64,000 bases of DNA from the NCBI GenBank assembly GCA_025175895.1, contig CM045989.1, positions 19,151,928 through 19,215,927 on the forward strand. The letters are read 5' to 3'. Shown here one piece after another: positions 33,244-44,566 of this stretch. The DNA comes from Wurfbainia villosa. Its lineage: Eukaryota > Streptophyta > Magnoliopsida > Zingiberales > Zingiberaceae. Positions within the stretch are counted from its first letter, which is position 1; every line of letters starts with the position of its first letter. Position numbers and translations under genes: made by a program. The notes beneath the pieces were generated by a model, which was not told where the DNA came from, made no database searches, and saw nothing but the letters and a program-made list of their open reading frames with translations.

Positions 33244-34209
33244 CCCACTCTCCAACAAGATGCAGCTCATATCGTGCAAATTTGTTTAGACTATCAAAAG
33301 CATAACAACCGGTCCGAACAACCAGCCGAGCTGATAAATGCTATTGTTGCTTCCTGTCCCTTTGACTAGTGGGGAATGGATATAGTGGGTCGTATGCCTG
33401 TGGCACCTTTGCAGAAGGAATTTTTGTTGGAGGCGATGGATTACTTCTCCAAGTGGGTGGAAGCAGAGCCCCTCACCAAAATCACTGAGAATGCAGTAAT
33501 ACAGTTCCTATGGAAAAATATTATCTACCGGTATGGAATCCCAAGGAGATTAGTCAGTGACAATGGACGACAATTCCAGGGAAAGAGGATTAAGGAATGG
33601 TGTCAGAGTCTCAATATCCAACAAGCTTTCACTTCTGTAGCTCATCCTCAGACTAATGGGCAGGTCGAAGTGACTAATAGAATCCTCATTCAGGGGTTAA
33701 AGACCAAAGTAGGGGCTCAGAGGGGAAACTGGGTGGATGAGTTGCCAGGGATCTTGTGGGCCTACCGAACTACTCCAAAAATGACAATAGGAGAAACTCC
33801 CTTTAAATTGGTGTATGGAACGGAGGTTGTTATTCCAGTGGAGGCCCTTTTGAGTAGTGCTCGTGTGGAAGTTTATGAGCCAGAGGAGAATCAAATCATT
33901 CGAGGCATCGAGCTGGATATGCTGGAAGAAAAATGAGAACAAGCACGAAGACGAGCGGAGTTTTATAAATGAAGGGTACAACAAGCCTTTAATAAAAGGG
34001 TAGTGCCCCAAAGATTTCGAGAAGGGGATTTAGTTCTATGCAAAGTCTGCCTTGCCGGAGATCCAGAGAAGTTTGCTCCAAATTGGGAAGGGCCCTATGT
34101 GGTGATGCACTATGTGGCAGGATCGGCTTATTATTTGAAGGATGATCAGGGCAACGAACTCCCTCGACCCTGGAACGCTTTACATTTGAAGCATTTTCAT
34201 ACTATGTAG
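33160..34209 (+). pseudogene. Element J integrase
   Basis: An HHCC zinc region ('EIHEGCCSNHLGGKALARK' onwards, about 33165) is followed by the catalytic core with Asp in 'WGMDIVGRMP' (33379), Asp in 'VSDNGRQFQG' (about 33555) and Glu in 'NGQVEVTNRIL' (about 33665). Then come 'WAYRTTPKMTIGETPF' and a C-terminal 'FREGDLVL' block ending at 34209. Stops at about 33241, 33367, 33934 and 33969 inactivate it. The catalytic residues themselves are kept. Confidence 0.9.
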
Positions 34210-34429
34210 GGAGTGGGGGATGAAGGAAAGAATTGATGAGTCCCTTATGGAATGCACGTGACGATTCGATATTTCATCAATATATATGACAAGCACAAAC
34301 ACAAGTGGTGAATCATTAGCATTAAAAATAATTTCGCTCCTGCAAACTATGAAAAGAATGAAAATAAAGAAGGGAACTACATGTAGTGATCAGTATCCCT
34401 TAACAATGGTCATTTTAAAGTGATGTACT
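34210..34429. other. Gap after element J pol
   Basis: Short AT-rich interval after the integrase stop. No coding motif is seen on either strand. It leads into the end of the first antisense gene. Confidence 0.5.
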
Positions 34430-36501
34430 GAATTACAATTTGAAATGGTCCGGAGGGTAGCGCCTGAAGCTAGTTTCCCAGTGCAAAAAGAGTGCAGGCT
34501 GGTTAAAAGGAGGTAGTCCTTGGTCGGCATATTGCCTAACTACTTCGTTAAATCCATCCTGGAAGGTGGCCCGCATCAGAGCTATCAGGCATTCTCGTTG
34601 GCTCGGTTAGTCAGGACTCCGGTCTTGATGAAGCATGTGGCAATTTTCCTGATGCTCGCGAAGGGATCGACTCATTTCACTATACCGTTGAGAAATTTCC
34701 ATGATGGTATCAACCAGGATAGATATGTCGTCTGCTCAAGAGGTTTGGTCCTGTTGTAGAAGTCTCGTCATGTCCATCATATTCTGGCGTATAAAGGCTG
34801 ATATCCCCTCTACAGCCTCCATATGGGATATGGTGTGAACAAGCTCGCTACCCAGTCTCTGGAGGGATGCTTCCTACCTGCATATACGGGCATGAGCATG
34901 CGCCCTAGAAGTTATTAAGGAGGAGTTTTCTTGTACCTCCTTGCATAAGCGGGTGCGGAGGTCCGCTATTTTGTCTTTCGCCCTTTGGTGTTAAACTCGC
35001 AGATTTGCTATGATTTCAGAGTCCCTTTGCTTTCCGTGGAGGAGTTCAGCTATTTTCTCCAAGGTTAGCTAATTCTTGAAGTCGGTGAGCTATTCTATCA
35101 GTATGTTCCTGCTGAGTGCCCCGTAGGGTAGATAAAATTTTTCTGTGGGTCTGTTGTTGTGCTTGTAATGTCTTGATGGTCTCAACATCTTCTTGTCGTT
35201 GGCGATGAGCTTCCACTAGCTGCTCTTGACATTGCATCAATTTTTGTAATAGAATGTGCTCTCGGCTCTATGTAGCAGTCTGATCTTCCAACTGTTGTTG
35301 CTCCTGATGTAGAAACTGAGTTCGATATTGCATGAAGGAGCGATCCAGCTCTTGATAGTTTGTTAAGGCCTAGAGGTCATTAATAAGAAAGAAATTGTTA
35401 GACAAAAGAAATCATCGAAGTCAGCTTAAAGAGCTTACCAATTCCAAAGCATGGCGCAAACTCTCCATCCGAAGAATTAACTCTTCCAGATTCAAGATTT
35501 GAAGCCCATGGTTGGAAGAAGAAGAAGGGATAGATGACACTAGGGTAGAAGGTTCGCTCATGATGGGGTGGTGAAAAGTGGGGGCAATGGGTTGTGCAAG
35601 GGGTCCGGAAGGAGGAGAGGTGGTGTGTAAGGGAATGGAAGGCGGTATGGAGGTAGCCAAATGGGTTGGGGAGCCTGCGAATAGAGCTCTTGCTAAGAAG
35701 CTCGATGAAACCGGAAAAGAAAGAGGGGAAACAGACGTGAGTGGTGGAATGTCAGAAATTGCCCGCTGTTTGATGGGAACAGAAGATCCACAGGAGGTAA
35801 TCGGTCCGGGGAGGTACTTAGTGACGAAGATATGGAGAGTACCGGGATTGAAGGTTCTTCGCTGGTGAGAGAAAGAGCGGGGAAATCATGGTCTATGTCC
35901 AATTGAGGAGAAAGGCCTCCTGAACTCTGGGCAGCAAGAGGAGGCAGCGGGGCGGCGATTAGGAGAGGCAGATGCGAAGATGGGGGAATCTCAGCCATCA
36001 TGGGTTCTGATGTTGAAGAATGCTTCGGAGAAGGAGAGGAAGTGGAAGCAGGGATGTCCTCTACCTGCAGATGTTGACGTGCAGCGCCCCTTAATTCAAC
36101 CTGATGTTGTAAGAAAGGAGTGGGTGATTTGTAGATTCCCAGGACGGAAGGTGAAGGGACGGGCAAGTTAGGGTTTTAAAGCAGCATCGGAGGTGGGGAT
36201 GGACATGTTATGCTAAGCGTATTTGGCGTTGTTGAGACGGAGATTTCAGAAGAACAAGGAGGAGGAGGGGGTGCTGGAATAGGAGCGGCAGGGATGGGTG
36301 AAGGCACAATGGGGGATGGAGGTGGAGGTGTTGTAGGTTGTTGGCCCTCGCTTCGCCCGAACCCTTGGCGACGCTTTGCCAGCACTTGCTGAAAAAGAGA
36401 ATACATCCTATCTCTTGAAGAAGAGAAGAAGCGTAGAAGATAGTCGCTGAAACACTGGGGAGTAATTGTTGGCGAAGAAGAAGAAGAAGATTGAAAATCA
36501 A
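34430..36501 (-). pseudogene. Antisense gene 1 in the 3' region of element J
   Basis: On the strand opposite pol, reading leftwards from about 36501: a Pro/Ser-rich first half (36406-36176 and 36166-35693), further Ser/Pro text (35660-35421), then a Gln/Glu-rich coiled-coil region ('EAHRQRQEDVETIKTLQAQQ', 35240-35046), whose heptad-like text continues past stops to about 34450. The overall plan, a low-complexity region followed by a long coiled coil, resembles antisense gene 3. No family was recognised. Stops and frameshifts suggest a pseudogene, although introns cannot be excluded. Confidence 0.55.
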
Positions 36502-36789
36502 GAAAAGAAGATGGAAATGGAAAAGAGAGAAGATGAAAAGTCTTATATATGAGGCACTAAATGGGCTTGCGGTGTTAATTGGGCTTCAAAGCAGTGAGGT
36601 GAGCCTCGGGAAGGTGTGAAATAGTAATTTATTCTTCTCACAACCCGTTATCTGCCAGAACCATTGTCTCCACATGGCAAAAGAACAAAAGCATCTAACT
36701 TTAGGGAAAAGACATAACCCTCGGAGGTATACTTCTCATTTTTTCTTTGAAGTTTGGCCTTAGCCAAAACTATTATCCCCGTTTAACGG

Positions 36790-37440
36790 ATGAATGAAGA
36801 AATAATGGAAGTGTGTACAAATTCTTCTAGCCTGAGAGGGCAGAGCCTTGGGTCAGATTATCATGTTTTCATGTGGCTTGGCGCTAGTCGAAGTCGTTAT
36901 CCTCGTGCGGTGGTGGAACGGAGGAGTAGGGTTTAAGGTAAAAACACCTGTGAACAATGGCAGAGTGAAAAAGTTTCTTTTGACCTGAAAGGGCCATGCC
37001 CCATATCGAGTCGTCACATTGTTTTATGGATCGACTCTAGCTGAAACCGTTATCCCCATGCAGTGGTGGAACGGAGGAGTAGGGTTTAAGGTAAAAACAC
37101 CTATGAAGAATGATAGAGTGAAAAAGTTTCCTTTTAACCTGAAGGGGTCAAAGCCTTGAATCGGGTTGTCACACTCTTTTATGGCTCGACGTCAGTCGAA
37201 GCCGTTATCCCCGTGCGGTGGCAGAACGGAGGAGTTGTGTTTAAATACACTAGAGAATACAGCGGCAGAGTAAAAAATTCTTCCGACCTGACCAGGCGAA
37301 GCCCTAGGTCGAGTCGTCACTATCCTTATTGTTTGCCTACAAAACAAGTAGATATCCCCGTATAATGTTGGATCGGAGGAGTTGGGTTCAAGGTAGAGGC
37401 AAAATAGAAGATATGGCGACATATGGGAAGAGCTAAATCT
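36790..37440. repeat. About 150-bp repeat block in element J
   Basis: Four diverged units begin near 36901, 37053, 37208 and 37354, each with 'CCCCGTGCGGTGG', then 'AACGGAGGAGTAGGGTTTAA', then 'CGAGTCGTCAC' or similar. The last unit grades into the shorter 60-bp array, whose repeats share the 'CCCCGTGTGGTGGCGGATCG' start. The short array probably arose from the 150-bp unit by internal deletion. Confidence 0.75.
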
Positions 37441-37469
37441 TTGTACAATGATATACATTATTTTATCTG

Positions 37470-38215
37470 CGTGAGGTGGTGGATCGGAAGAGTTGAAGTT
37501 TCACTCAACTATATATTATTTTATCCCCGTGTGTTGGCAGATTAGAAGAGTTGAGGTTTCACTCAACTATATATTATTTTATCCCCGTGTGGTGGCGGAG
37601 TTAAGGTTTCACTCAACTATACATTATTTTATCCCTGTATGGTGTCGGATCAGAAGAGTTGAGGTTTCACTCAACTATAAACTATTTTATCCCCGTGTGG
37701 TGGCGGATCGGAAGAGTTGAGGTTTCACTCAACTATATACTATTTTATTCTCGCTGGTGGCGGATCGGAAGAGTTGAGGTTTCACTCAACTATATATTAC
37801 TTTATCCCCGTGCAGTGGTGGATCGGAAGAGCTGAATTTCATTTCAGCTATATGCTTTATTTTTATCCTCGTGTGGTGGTGGATCGGAAGAGCTGAATTT
37901 TATTTCAGCTATATATATTATTTTCTCCCTGTACGGTGGTGGATTGGAAGAGTTGAGTTTTGCCTCAACTATATATATTATTTGTATTCTCATGCGGTGG
38001 TGGATCAGAAGAGCTGAGTGTTGCCTCAGCTATATACATTATTTTTATCCTCATGTGGTAGTGGATCGGAAGAGCTGAGTTTTGCCTTAGCTATATATAT
38101 ATTATTTTTCCCCGTGTGGTGGTGGATTGGAAGAGCTGGGTTTTGCCTCAACTATATACATTATTTTATCCCCGTGTAGCATGAAACTAGAAGAACCGAG
38201 TTTTACCTCAAACTA
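37470..38215. repeat. About 60-bp tandem array with a hairpin in every unit
   Basis: Twelve to thirteen units of 50-61 bp. Twelve contain a 20-nt inverted repeat with 7-bp arms and a 6-nt loop, at 37491, 37549, 37599, 37657, 37714, 37772, 37830, 37891, 37951, 38012, 38073 and 38134. Arms vary between units as AGTTGAG/CTCAACT, AGCTGAA/TTCAGCT and AGCTGAG/CTCAGCT, so changes on one side are matched on the other. An AT-rich segment and CCCCGTG separate the hairpins. Confidence 0.9.
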
Positions 38216-38380
38216 TACACTTGTTCTTTATCCTTGCATAAGGTTAAGTGAGGGAAGAGGGTCCCCACCTAATTATATATATGGTTCCTGTGTAATAAAA
38301 AGGTGGAGAAGTTGACTTTTGTGCAATGAAGAGGAGATGAGGCCTCACACAGAAGGAAGAGGGCTAGAAAGAGGGATAAG

Positions 38381-39511
38381 TTAAGAGAGATATTTGTGGA
38401 AGTTCACAATGAAGAAGTTTGTTGATAAAGAAGAAAATACCATATGAAGCCCCTGTTCAAAAGGGATTACAATTCTCTCTGAGGAGGTACTGATCTTTGA
38501 GTGGCCTGGGTTGACGTAGCAGCTGTCGAAGGTAGGACTACTGTATGAATATGTTCTTGGACAAGTTTTTCTGGGACATCGCCAGTTTCTGACGCAGAGA
38601 GTAGTTGTTGGTGGAAGCCACCCGCGAGTGCCATTGTAGATCCAGAACTTGCTCTTCAGTTTGCCCCTCCAGAAGAGGAGAGTTGCTATCCTGTGCAGAT
38701 ACAGGTTCCATGGCACCAGGGGAAGACGAAGAAATGGATGCCAATCAAATGGAAGATTAGGGTTTTTATAGATGTGTAAGAAGGGTATTCATCAACCCTC
38801 GTGAGAAGAGGCAATAAATGCAAATAAAGAAGGGAAAACGTAAAGACAATAGTTGGGGGTTGTTGAATGCAGTAATTCTGGAAGGATGATTTGAGTTTCA
38901 CCAAAGCAGTAAGGGTGAAGTCTGTTCAGATGAGATTGCTGTCATTTATGATTAAAACAGTTTAAAACTTACAAGAAAACGACAAAAACAAGTACCAGTA
39001 TCCCTTTCTTTTTATTAACATACTCAATAGTAGTTACATTGATTAAGCTACTGATTATACAGGTTTTTTGTTGTTATGGTTAATAGGGGAGTTGGCAGAG
39101 GACTCCTCTGGGGGGGAAGGTGCCAGAATGACTCTATAGAGATCGCCTTGAGCCGGAGGTACATCGGGGGGAGCTCTAGCAAAGGGGGATGGAGGAATCT
39201 AAGCTGGAGGGACTAGAAGGAGAGCTAGGGCCGGCGGAAGAGAAGGGAGTTCAACAGAGGCCCAAGGATCTCCTACGATATATTCCCATGTCATGGGGGG
39301 GGGGGTTCCAAACCCGATTGCGGAAAGAAGGAAAAGGGGCGCGGAAGGATCTCCCCACATTAGGAGTCAAGGCGTCAGTCGATGCGGGAGGAGTAAGAGG
39401 CCGGTATGCCAAAGTCGTGGTGGATTCCTCGGCGGGTCCTATAGTCAAATCGTGTAACTCGAAAGAATTAGAATCTAATGATATGTCAATGAGTTGTTCC
39501 GCAGAAGCCAT
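38381..39511 (-). pseudogene. Antisense ORF block 2 in element J
   Basis: Two short minus-strand pieces. 39511-39070 starts 'MASAEQLIDISLDSNSFEL', is Ser/Pro-rich, and has one stop at about 39250. 38744-38381 starts 'MASISSSSPGAMEPVSAQ' and continues with Gln/Leu-rich text. Neither matches a family I know. Both could be downstream exons or a duplicated start of an antisense gene, but the evidence is limited to reading frame and composition. Confidence 0.4.
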
Positions 39512-39969
39512 GGAGGTGGGATAGAAGGCAGAGGACGCTCACGGTGATAATTTATAATTGAAAGAGGGAGAATTGCGTTTGTCCTTGGGAAGGGAAAGAA
39601 GATGAAAGGGCAAAAGGAATAATGACGTCGGCATGGGAAACCATCGAGACATTAGTTCCGAAGTGGCCAATTATTTCGAGAAGACAAAGTGGCAAAATGG
39701 TTTAATTTTTGCCGAGCCAAGAATAGGTTCTAGCAAGAGGAAGATAAAGCTCAGGATGGCCTGAGCGGGTTTCCGAGCAAATAATCTTATCAATCGATTG
39801 GCACTATGGAAGACAGAGAATAGACAGTAATTTCTGAGAAAATAGCCCAGAAATTCCCTTAAATTTTCCGAGCCATGATAACACATACATAAAAAGCAAC
39901 ACGAGACAATGTCATTTCAAGCAGTCTTTAATGATGGGAAATCAGGAAATACAATAAAGAGGACATGAT

Positions 39970-42249
39970 AAATTACAGTTCAAAAAGTTCGGGAGGACAT
40001 TTAGCAAGAGCCACTTCAGGATCTAAGTAGCTCATGTCAGTGCTAGGAGGAGGGTAGCCTTGTGTTGCATTTAAGGAGGATCCATCGAAGCCTAGTGTAA
40101 ATAATTCTACGCTCTTCTGAACATATCACATCTTCAGGTCCGCCTCCTACTCCTTCAACTGGGCTTGCCATGCGAGTAATTGGGCGGCCAGTGCATCCCT
40201 CTCCTGTGCCGCTGTCACCGCCTGATGGCCCAGGAAAGATAGGGCCTCAGCATGTTCCTTTTGGAGTTCTTGCTGTTGCTGGGCCACTGAGGTCAGTATC
40301 CCAGGAAGGGTGGTTGCAATAGAAGAGAGATTTTTACACTTCTCCAGGTAGGACTTCTGAGCAGTTTCCCAGGCTTGACGCTCTTATCGAAGCTGGAGGA
40401 TAGTTACCGAAGAGTCAGCAGCTTGAATGTATGCCTCTAAGAGTTTCCTTTTATACCCATCCAATTCGTGGGCGAGGAGGTCAATTTGCTGGAGTTGGCT
40501 AGACTGTAGAAACAGCTGGTGCTGAAGATCTTCGTTCTTTTTTTGGAACTCCTCTTTTTCACTATGTGTAATCGCCAATTGGGTCATCGAATCTTCACAC
40601 TGAGCGATTAGAGTGGCCTCCCTCTGCTTACCCTCCTTCAGCTGTTGTGCCAGCCTCTTCTGTTGGGCTAGGGAGGCAGAGTGACAGGCCTCCACATTGG
40701 ACTGGTAGTTCACTAGACAAGGCGTCATCTCATTATAGGTGGCAGATATCTGAGGAGGAAGGTGGATGTTACAAGAACAAACATTGATACACATATACTA
40801 AAAGTTAAGGAAGGAAGAAGCCTACCTTGGACAAGAGTTTTCCCATCCGATCGTAGGGGCCTTATATACCAGACTAGTTGAAGAATTTCACTTCTCCCAG
40901 ATGGCGAATTTTGAGAGCGGCTCCCAGAGTTGTCAGTGAAGGGTTTAGGGGGGGAAGATCCCCTTCCACCAAAGAGGGGGAGGCACCCATAGCCCGAGAC
41001 ATAATGAGAGAAGAGAGTATGTCAGTAGGCGTATTTACAGGAAAAGAATCAGTGGAAGAATCAATTTGTGGGTCAGGTTGAATGGAAGATGAAACAAGAA
41101 AGAGAGAAGGAGGAAGTTCCCCTCGGGGGGAGGAAAGTGGGATAGCTAATGTGGTCTCTTCCACCCGAGGTTCATAGATAACCATGCGTTGATGCCTATT
41201 TAGCTTTAAGGGGGAAGGCAGAGGAGAAGAATGGGAGGAAGAGGATACAGGAATAGAAGAAGAGTTGGGGATGCCATCTTTAGGTATACGCAACTTCTTA
41301 CGAGGTGGAGAGGGAACTTCTGTAGACTTGTCTTTACTTCGTTTCTTGGAAGCCTTTTTCTTTGCTGCTGCAATCTCCTCACCTTTTAAAATAGCATCCT
41401 GCATTAGGTTATCTGGAAATTCCATTGTTAGAAAACATACTGGTCATGAAAGTCAATTGCGCCAAAGTCTAAACAACATCCTACCTATGGCGTCTGGGTC
41501 GATCAGTGGAAAATGGGACAACCCATGACGACTGAAGAGGGGAGGTTTCATCAGATGGTCCAAGCTATAGTGATATTCTCTTAAGACTCTGTAGACCTCT
41601 GGAAAGAGACATTGAGTCCTAACCTTGCGGAAGGAGGGTAACTAAGGAAGATCTAGTTTCCAAGTATCCGAATATGGAAGGGTCGTCGGTAGTTAAGCAA
41701 AGAAGTAGAGCGCTTCCCATCCCTTATGGGAAGAGGGCATGTTTGCTAGAAACTGACAGTCCAAGCGACTAGATAGATAGAAAAGTCCCTCCTTAGAAGA
41801 CTTTAACTAAATGAAGAAGTGAAATAGTTGTGGGGACAAAGTAAGCCCTAAATATCGGAACACTATGATGGCCCCTGATAATATGCGGAAGGAATTGGGA
41901 GTGAACTGGTTGATGGGCAACTTATAAAAGTCCAGAATTTCTAGGTAGGAAGGAGGGATGGGAAAATATAAACCATTGAGCAGTTGTTCGAAAAAGAAGC
42001 AATGTAAGCCTGGAGGAAGAAGATGTGGTCAGTAAGAGGTGGTGTTGAAATGGCAAAGAAGGAGGGGTCTATGTATTGGTGCCTAATGTTGAAGAAATAA
42101 TGCTTGCTATCTAGCTGAGTGATGATGTGTTCATACCAAGGGGTTCGGGTCAGGTTCTTCGGGGCCATAGGTGCAAGAGGAGGAGCAGCACTTACTTGAG
42201 GGTCGAAGGGGGAACGCTTGCAAGAGAGGAAGCTCGGGCAGCTAACCAC
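39970..42249 (-). pseudogene. Antisense gene 3 of element J: 'putative gypsy type transposon' domain plus coiled coil
   Basis: Leftwards from an ATG at about 42249: 'YIFPSLLPT'-type text leads into a domain with 'FTPNSFRILSGAI', 'LTLSPQLFHFFI' and 'MPSSHKGWEALYFF' (about 41930-41690). This is the pattern of the plant family named putative gypsy type transposon (my recollection is Pfam PF04195). Next is a basic Ser/Pro-rich linker (41425-40874), then a long coiled coil (40794-40384, on past a stop to about 40140), ending 'CPPELFEL' at about 39970. At least six stops break it. It lies antisense to pol. Function is unknown. Confidence 0.75.
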
Positions 42250-42565
42250 CGTCGAAGAAAATCGCCGAAGGAGAGAGAAGAAAAGGCTAAATCGTTGAGA
42301 GTGTTAAGTTGCTTGTAAAAAGGGGGAGGAAGGGGATTTATATAGGGTTTTGTGACTTTTCGACTACTTGGTATAAAAAGAAAAGCGGAGCCCATGGCCC
42401 CAGTAAGTCGTTTTAAGCGTATGAGGTAAGGCAACGGGAAAAGGTAAATTCAAATTGGTAAGGAAGAGATGGATGAGAAGTGTTATGCTTAGAAAGTCAA
42501 ACTCAATACCTCGTTTGACTATTTTTTAGGGGTTGGCTAATGATACTACTGCTACCTTTTCCCGC
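42250..42565. other. Right flank of antisense gene 3
   Basis: Probably the upstream region of the antisense gene. It contains minus-strand TATA-like text near 42340 (TATATAAATCC) about 90 bp upstream of the ATG, in a suitable place for a promoter, but nothing else supports one. The junction with copia B sequence lies near 42565. Confidence 0.4.
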
Positions 42566-42714
42566 GAGAGAAACATGAAGATTTGCAGAGTACCCACAGA
42601 GGCTAACATCGCAGATCCCTTGACCAAGGCTTTGACACAGACAAACCATGATGGTCACACTAAGTCATTGGGTATTAGATACTACGGTGATTGACACTAG
42701 TGCTAGTTGGAGAT
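42566..42714 (+). pseudogene. Stub of a second copy of element B (end of pol)
   Basis: Matches 49875-50024 inside element B: the end of RNase H ('ADPLTKALTQ'), 'HTKSLGIRYYGD' and the stretch up to the LTR. It ends where the 5' LTR of B begins, so LTR 42715-44553 is flanked on both sides by B interior. This is the layout expected from a tandem copy sharing one LTR. Confidence 0.85.
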
Positions 42715-44553
42715 TGTTAGTGAAAGCCCTAGAGACAATCATGTGAAGATTGTTGTATGGACTTTATTGTATCATATTCCTATTTATAAAGGCATGGTTA
42801 TTATATTTACTTGTATTGGTACTAAATAACTAAATATAATAATGTCCTTGAGTAGTAGGTTCTTATCTATATCAATCGATTGGTTGAATCAATAATGAGA
42901 TGATATAGAGAACACTACTCTTAATCTTTCCTAGTCGAGTGTTAACATTCAGGGACAATGTTAATGCGTAGAGACTAGCATGTAGGTCAACACGATGACT
43001 TGATCTAACAAGTCATGGATATGAGATATCAAGTTGACACATGGGTATGCATTGGAGAATGTATACTAAATGACCCGCAATGAGAAAGTATCATGGATCG
43101 TTATATGAGTGTCATATACTTTCTCATGTGGCTATTAGTATGACTATTAGTCCTTAGACCTGAAGTCACCATGGTTCCCTACATAAGGAGTTGCATACTT
43201 TGACTTCGTCAAATGTCACCCGTAAATGGGTGTACTATAAAGGCAATTACTGGGTATGTAACAAATTATACGGAGGGATGTGAGTGATGTAGATGGGATA
43301 TATCCCTCCTATATGATGGGGGTGACATCGATATTCTTGATAGAGTGAGACCACGAAGTGCATGGCCATGCCCATATGAGTCAATATGAGATATTGAGCT
43401 CATTTGATTAGAGTGAGTCTACTTGGAGTTCAAGATATAGATTGTATCGAGGATGACACGGTCTATGCCTCAATTGGTCAATCTAGATGTCAAGGATAGA
43501 GGGACATTGTCACATATTGTGAGAGTCACAATTAGTAGTCACAAAGGTGATGTTGGAGATCAACATTCTTGTAACTTGGGTAGCAATGATGTGTTGCTAG
43601 ATACCGCTCATTGCTTATGTTCCTAAATCGGTTTAGGGACATTGCCAACGTTACAAGAACCTATAGGGTCACACACAAAGGGCAATTAGATGGAGATTAG
43701 GTTCATATGATGAACCATGAGGATTAGGTTCATGGGATGAACCAAATTGGATTAAGAGTAATCCTAATTAGACTAATTGAGTTGGACTCAATTTGATTCA
43801 AGTGTTGAATGAGTCTAATTTAGATTTGATTCATCAAATCAATTTAAATTAATGAATAGAGATTTATTAAATTAAAATTGACTTGAATCAAATGGTTGGA
43901 TTTGATCAACCATGGGAGATAAGAGGTCAAGTTTGACTTGACTTGAGAGGGAAGATGAAAGGTCAAGTTTGACTTGACCAAATGCCATGTCATGATAATG
44001 ACTTGGCAATGTTGGCCAATGATGATGCTCCACATCATCATTAACTTATCATGTGGTGCCACCTCATGAGAGAGACCAAGAGCCATTGGCTCTTGGAGTT
44101 ACATGCAAGCATGTAACCCCCCAAGGTTAAAGTGGTCGGCCACTTCTTGATGAGGAGTGAATTGTTTTTGGGTAACTCCATCTTCTTCTTCCTTGGATCA
44201 TCTTCTTCCTTGGCTCTCTTTCTCTCTTGCTCTCCCAATCCTCCATTGCCGAGACCTTCAAGGAGTGCTAGCACACTCAAGATTGTCTTTTCTCCACCTA
44301 TTACTTGTGTGGATACTAATAGAGGAGTGTGCACTTGACACTCTCGAGTTCCGACAATCCATTTGGACGATCGGGATAAGTGAAGGGTATCGCTTCAAGG
44401 GTAACTTCTTTTCATGTAGATCTAGAGTAGATCTAAAGGTATTAAACACATACATGTTAGTTTTATTTTTTATACTTCGCACGGATCCGTGGCCGGGGCT
44501 TCCGAGGTTTCCGGAACGCAAAAAGTGGTTTTTGCGGCTCGGAAAACCCAACA
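42715..44553 (+). repeat. 5' LTR of copia element B
   Basis: Starts TGTTAGTGAAAGCCC and ends GGAAAACCCAACA before the PBS, 1839 bp. It aligns closely with 50025-51813. Minus-strand open frames at 43844-44334 also occur in the other LTR at 51154-51701. They overlap a repeated 'CAAGTTTGACTTGACT' region and show no known domain, so they are not called genes. Confidence 0.92.
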
Positions 44554-44554
44554 G

Positions 44555-44566
44555 TGGTATCAGAGC
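44555..44566 (+). promoter_or_regulatory. Primer binding site of element B
   Basis: TGGTATCAGAGC one base after the LTR end. Confidence 0.93.

Larger units (their letters stand above)
32053..42565 (+). mobile_element. Element J: 3' portion of a Tat/Ogre-type gypsy retrotransposon
   Basis: Pol order is RNase H, archaeal-type RNase H, integrase, with no chromodomain. The double RNase H marks the Tat lineage of Ty3/gypsy. After pol comes an 8.3-kb 3' region with several minus-strand gene remnants and a tandem repeat array. Antisense ORFs between pol and the 3' LTR are documented for Tat-lineage elements such as maize Grande and Silene Retand. Gag, protease and RT are missing on the left, and the 3' LTR is not recognised on the right. 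The right boundary, near 42565, is where copia B sequence starts. Confidence 0.82.

Noticed and set aside
35578..36392. Plus-strand Gly/Glu-rich frames
   Set aside because: They are antisense to the Pro/Ser-rich antisense gene 1 of element J and are explained as its shadow.
43844..44334. Minus-strand ORFs repeated in both B LTRs (also 51154-51701)
   Set aside because: They duplicate only because the LTR is duplicated, and no domain is present. LTR noncoding sequence is the simpler reading.
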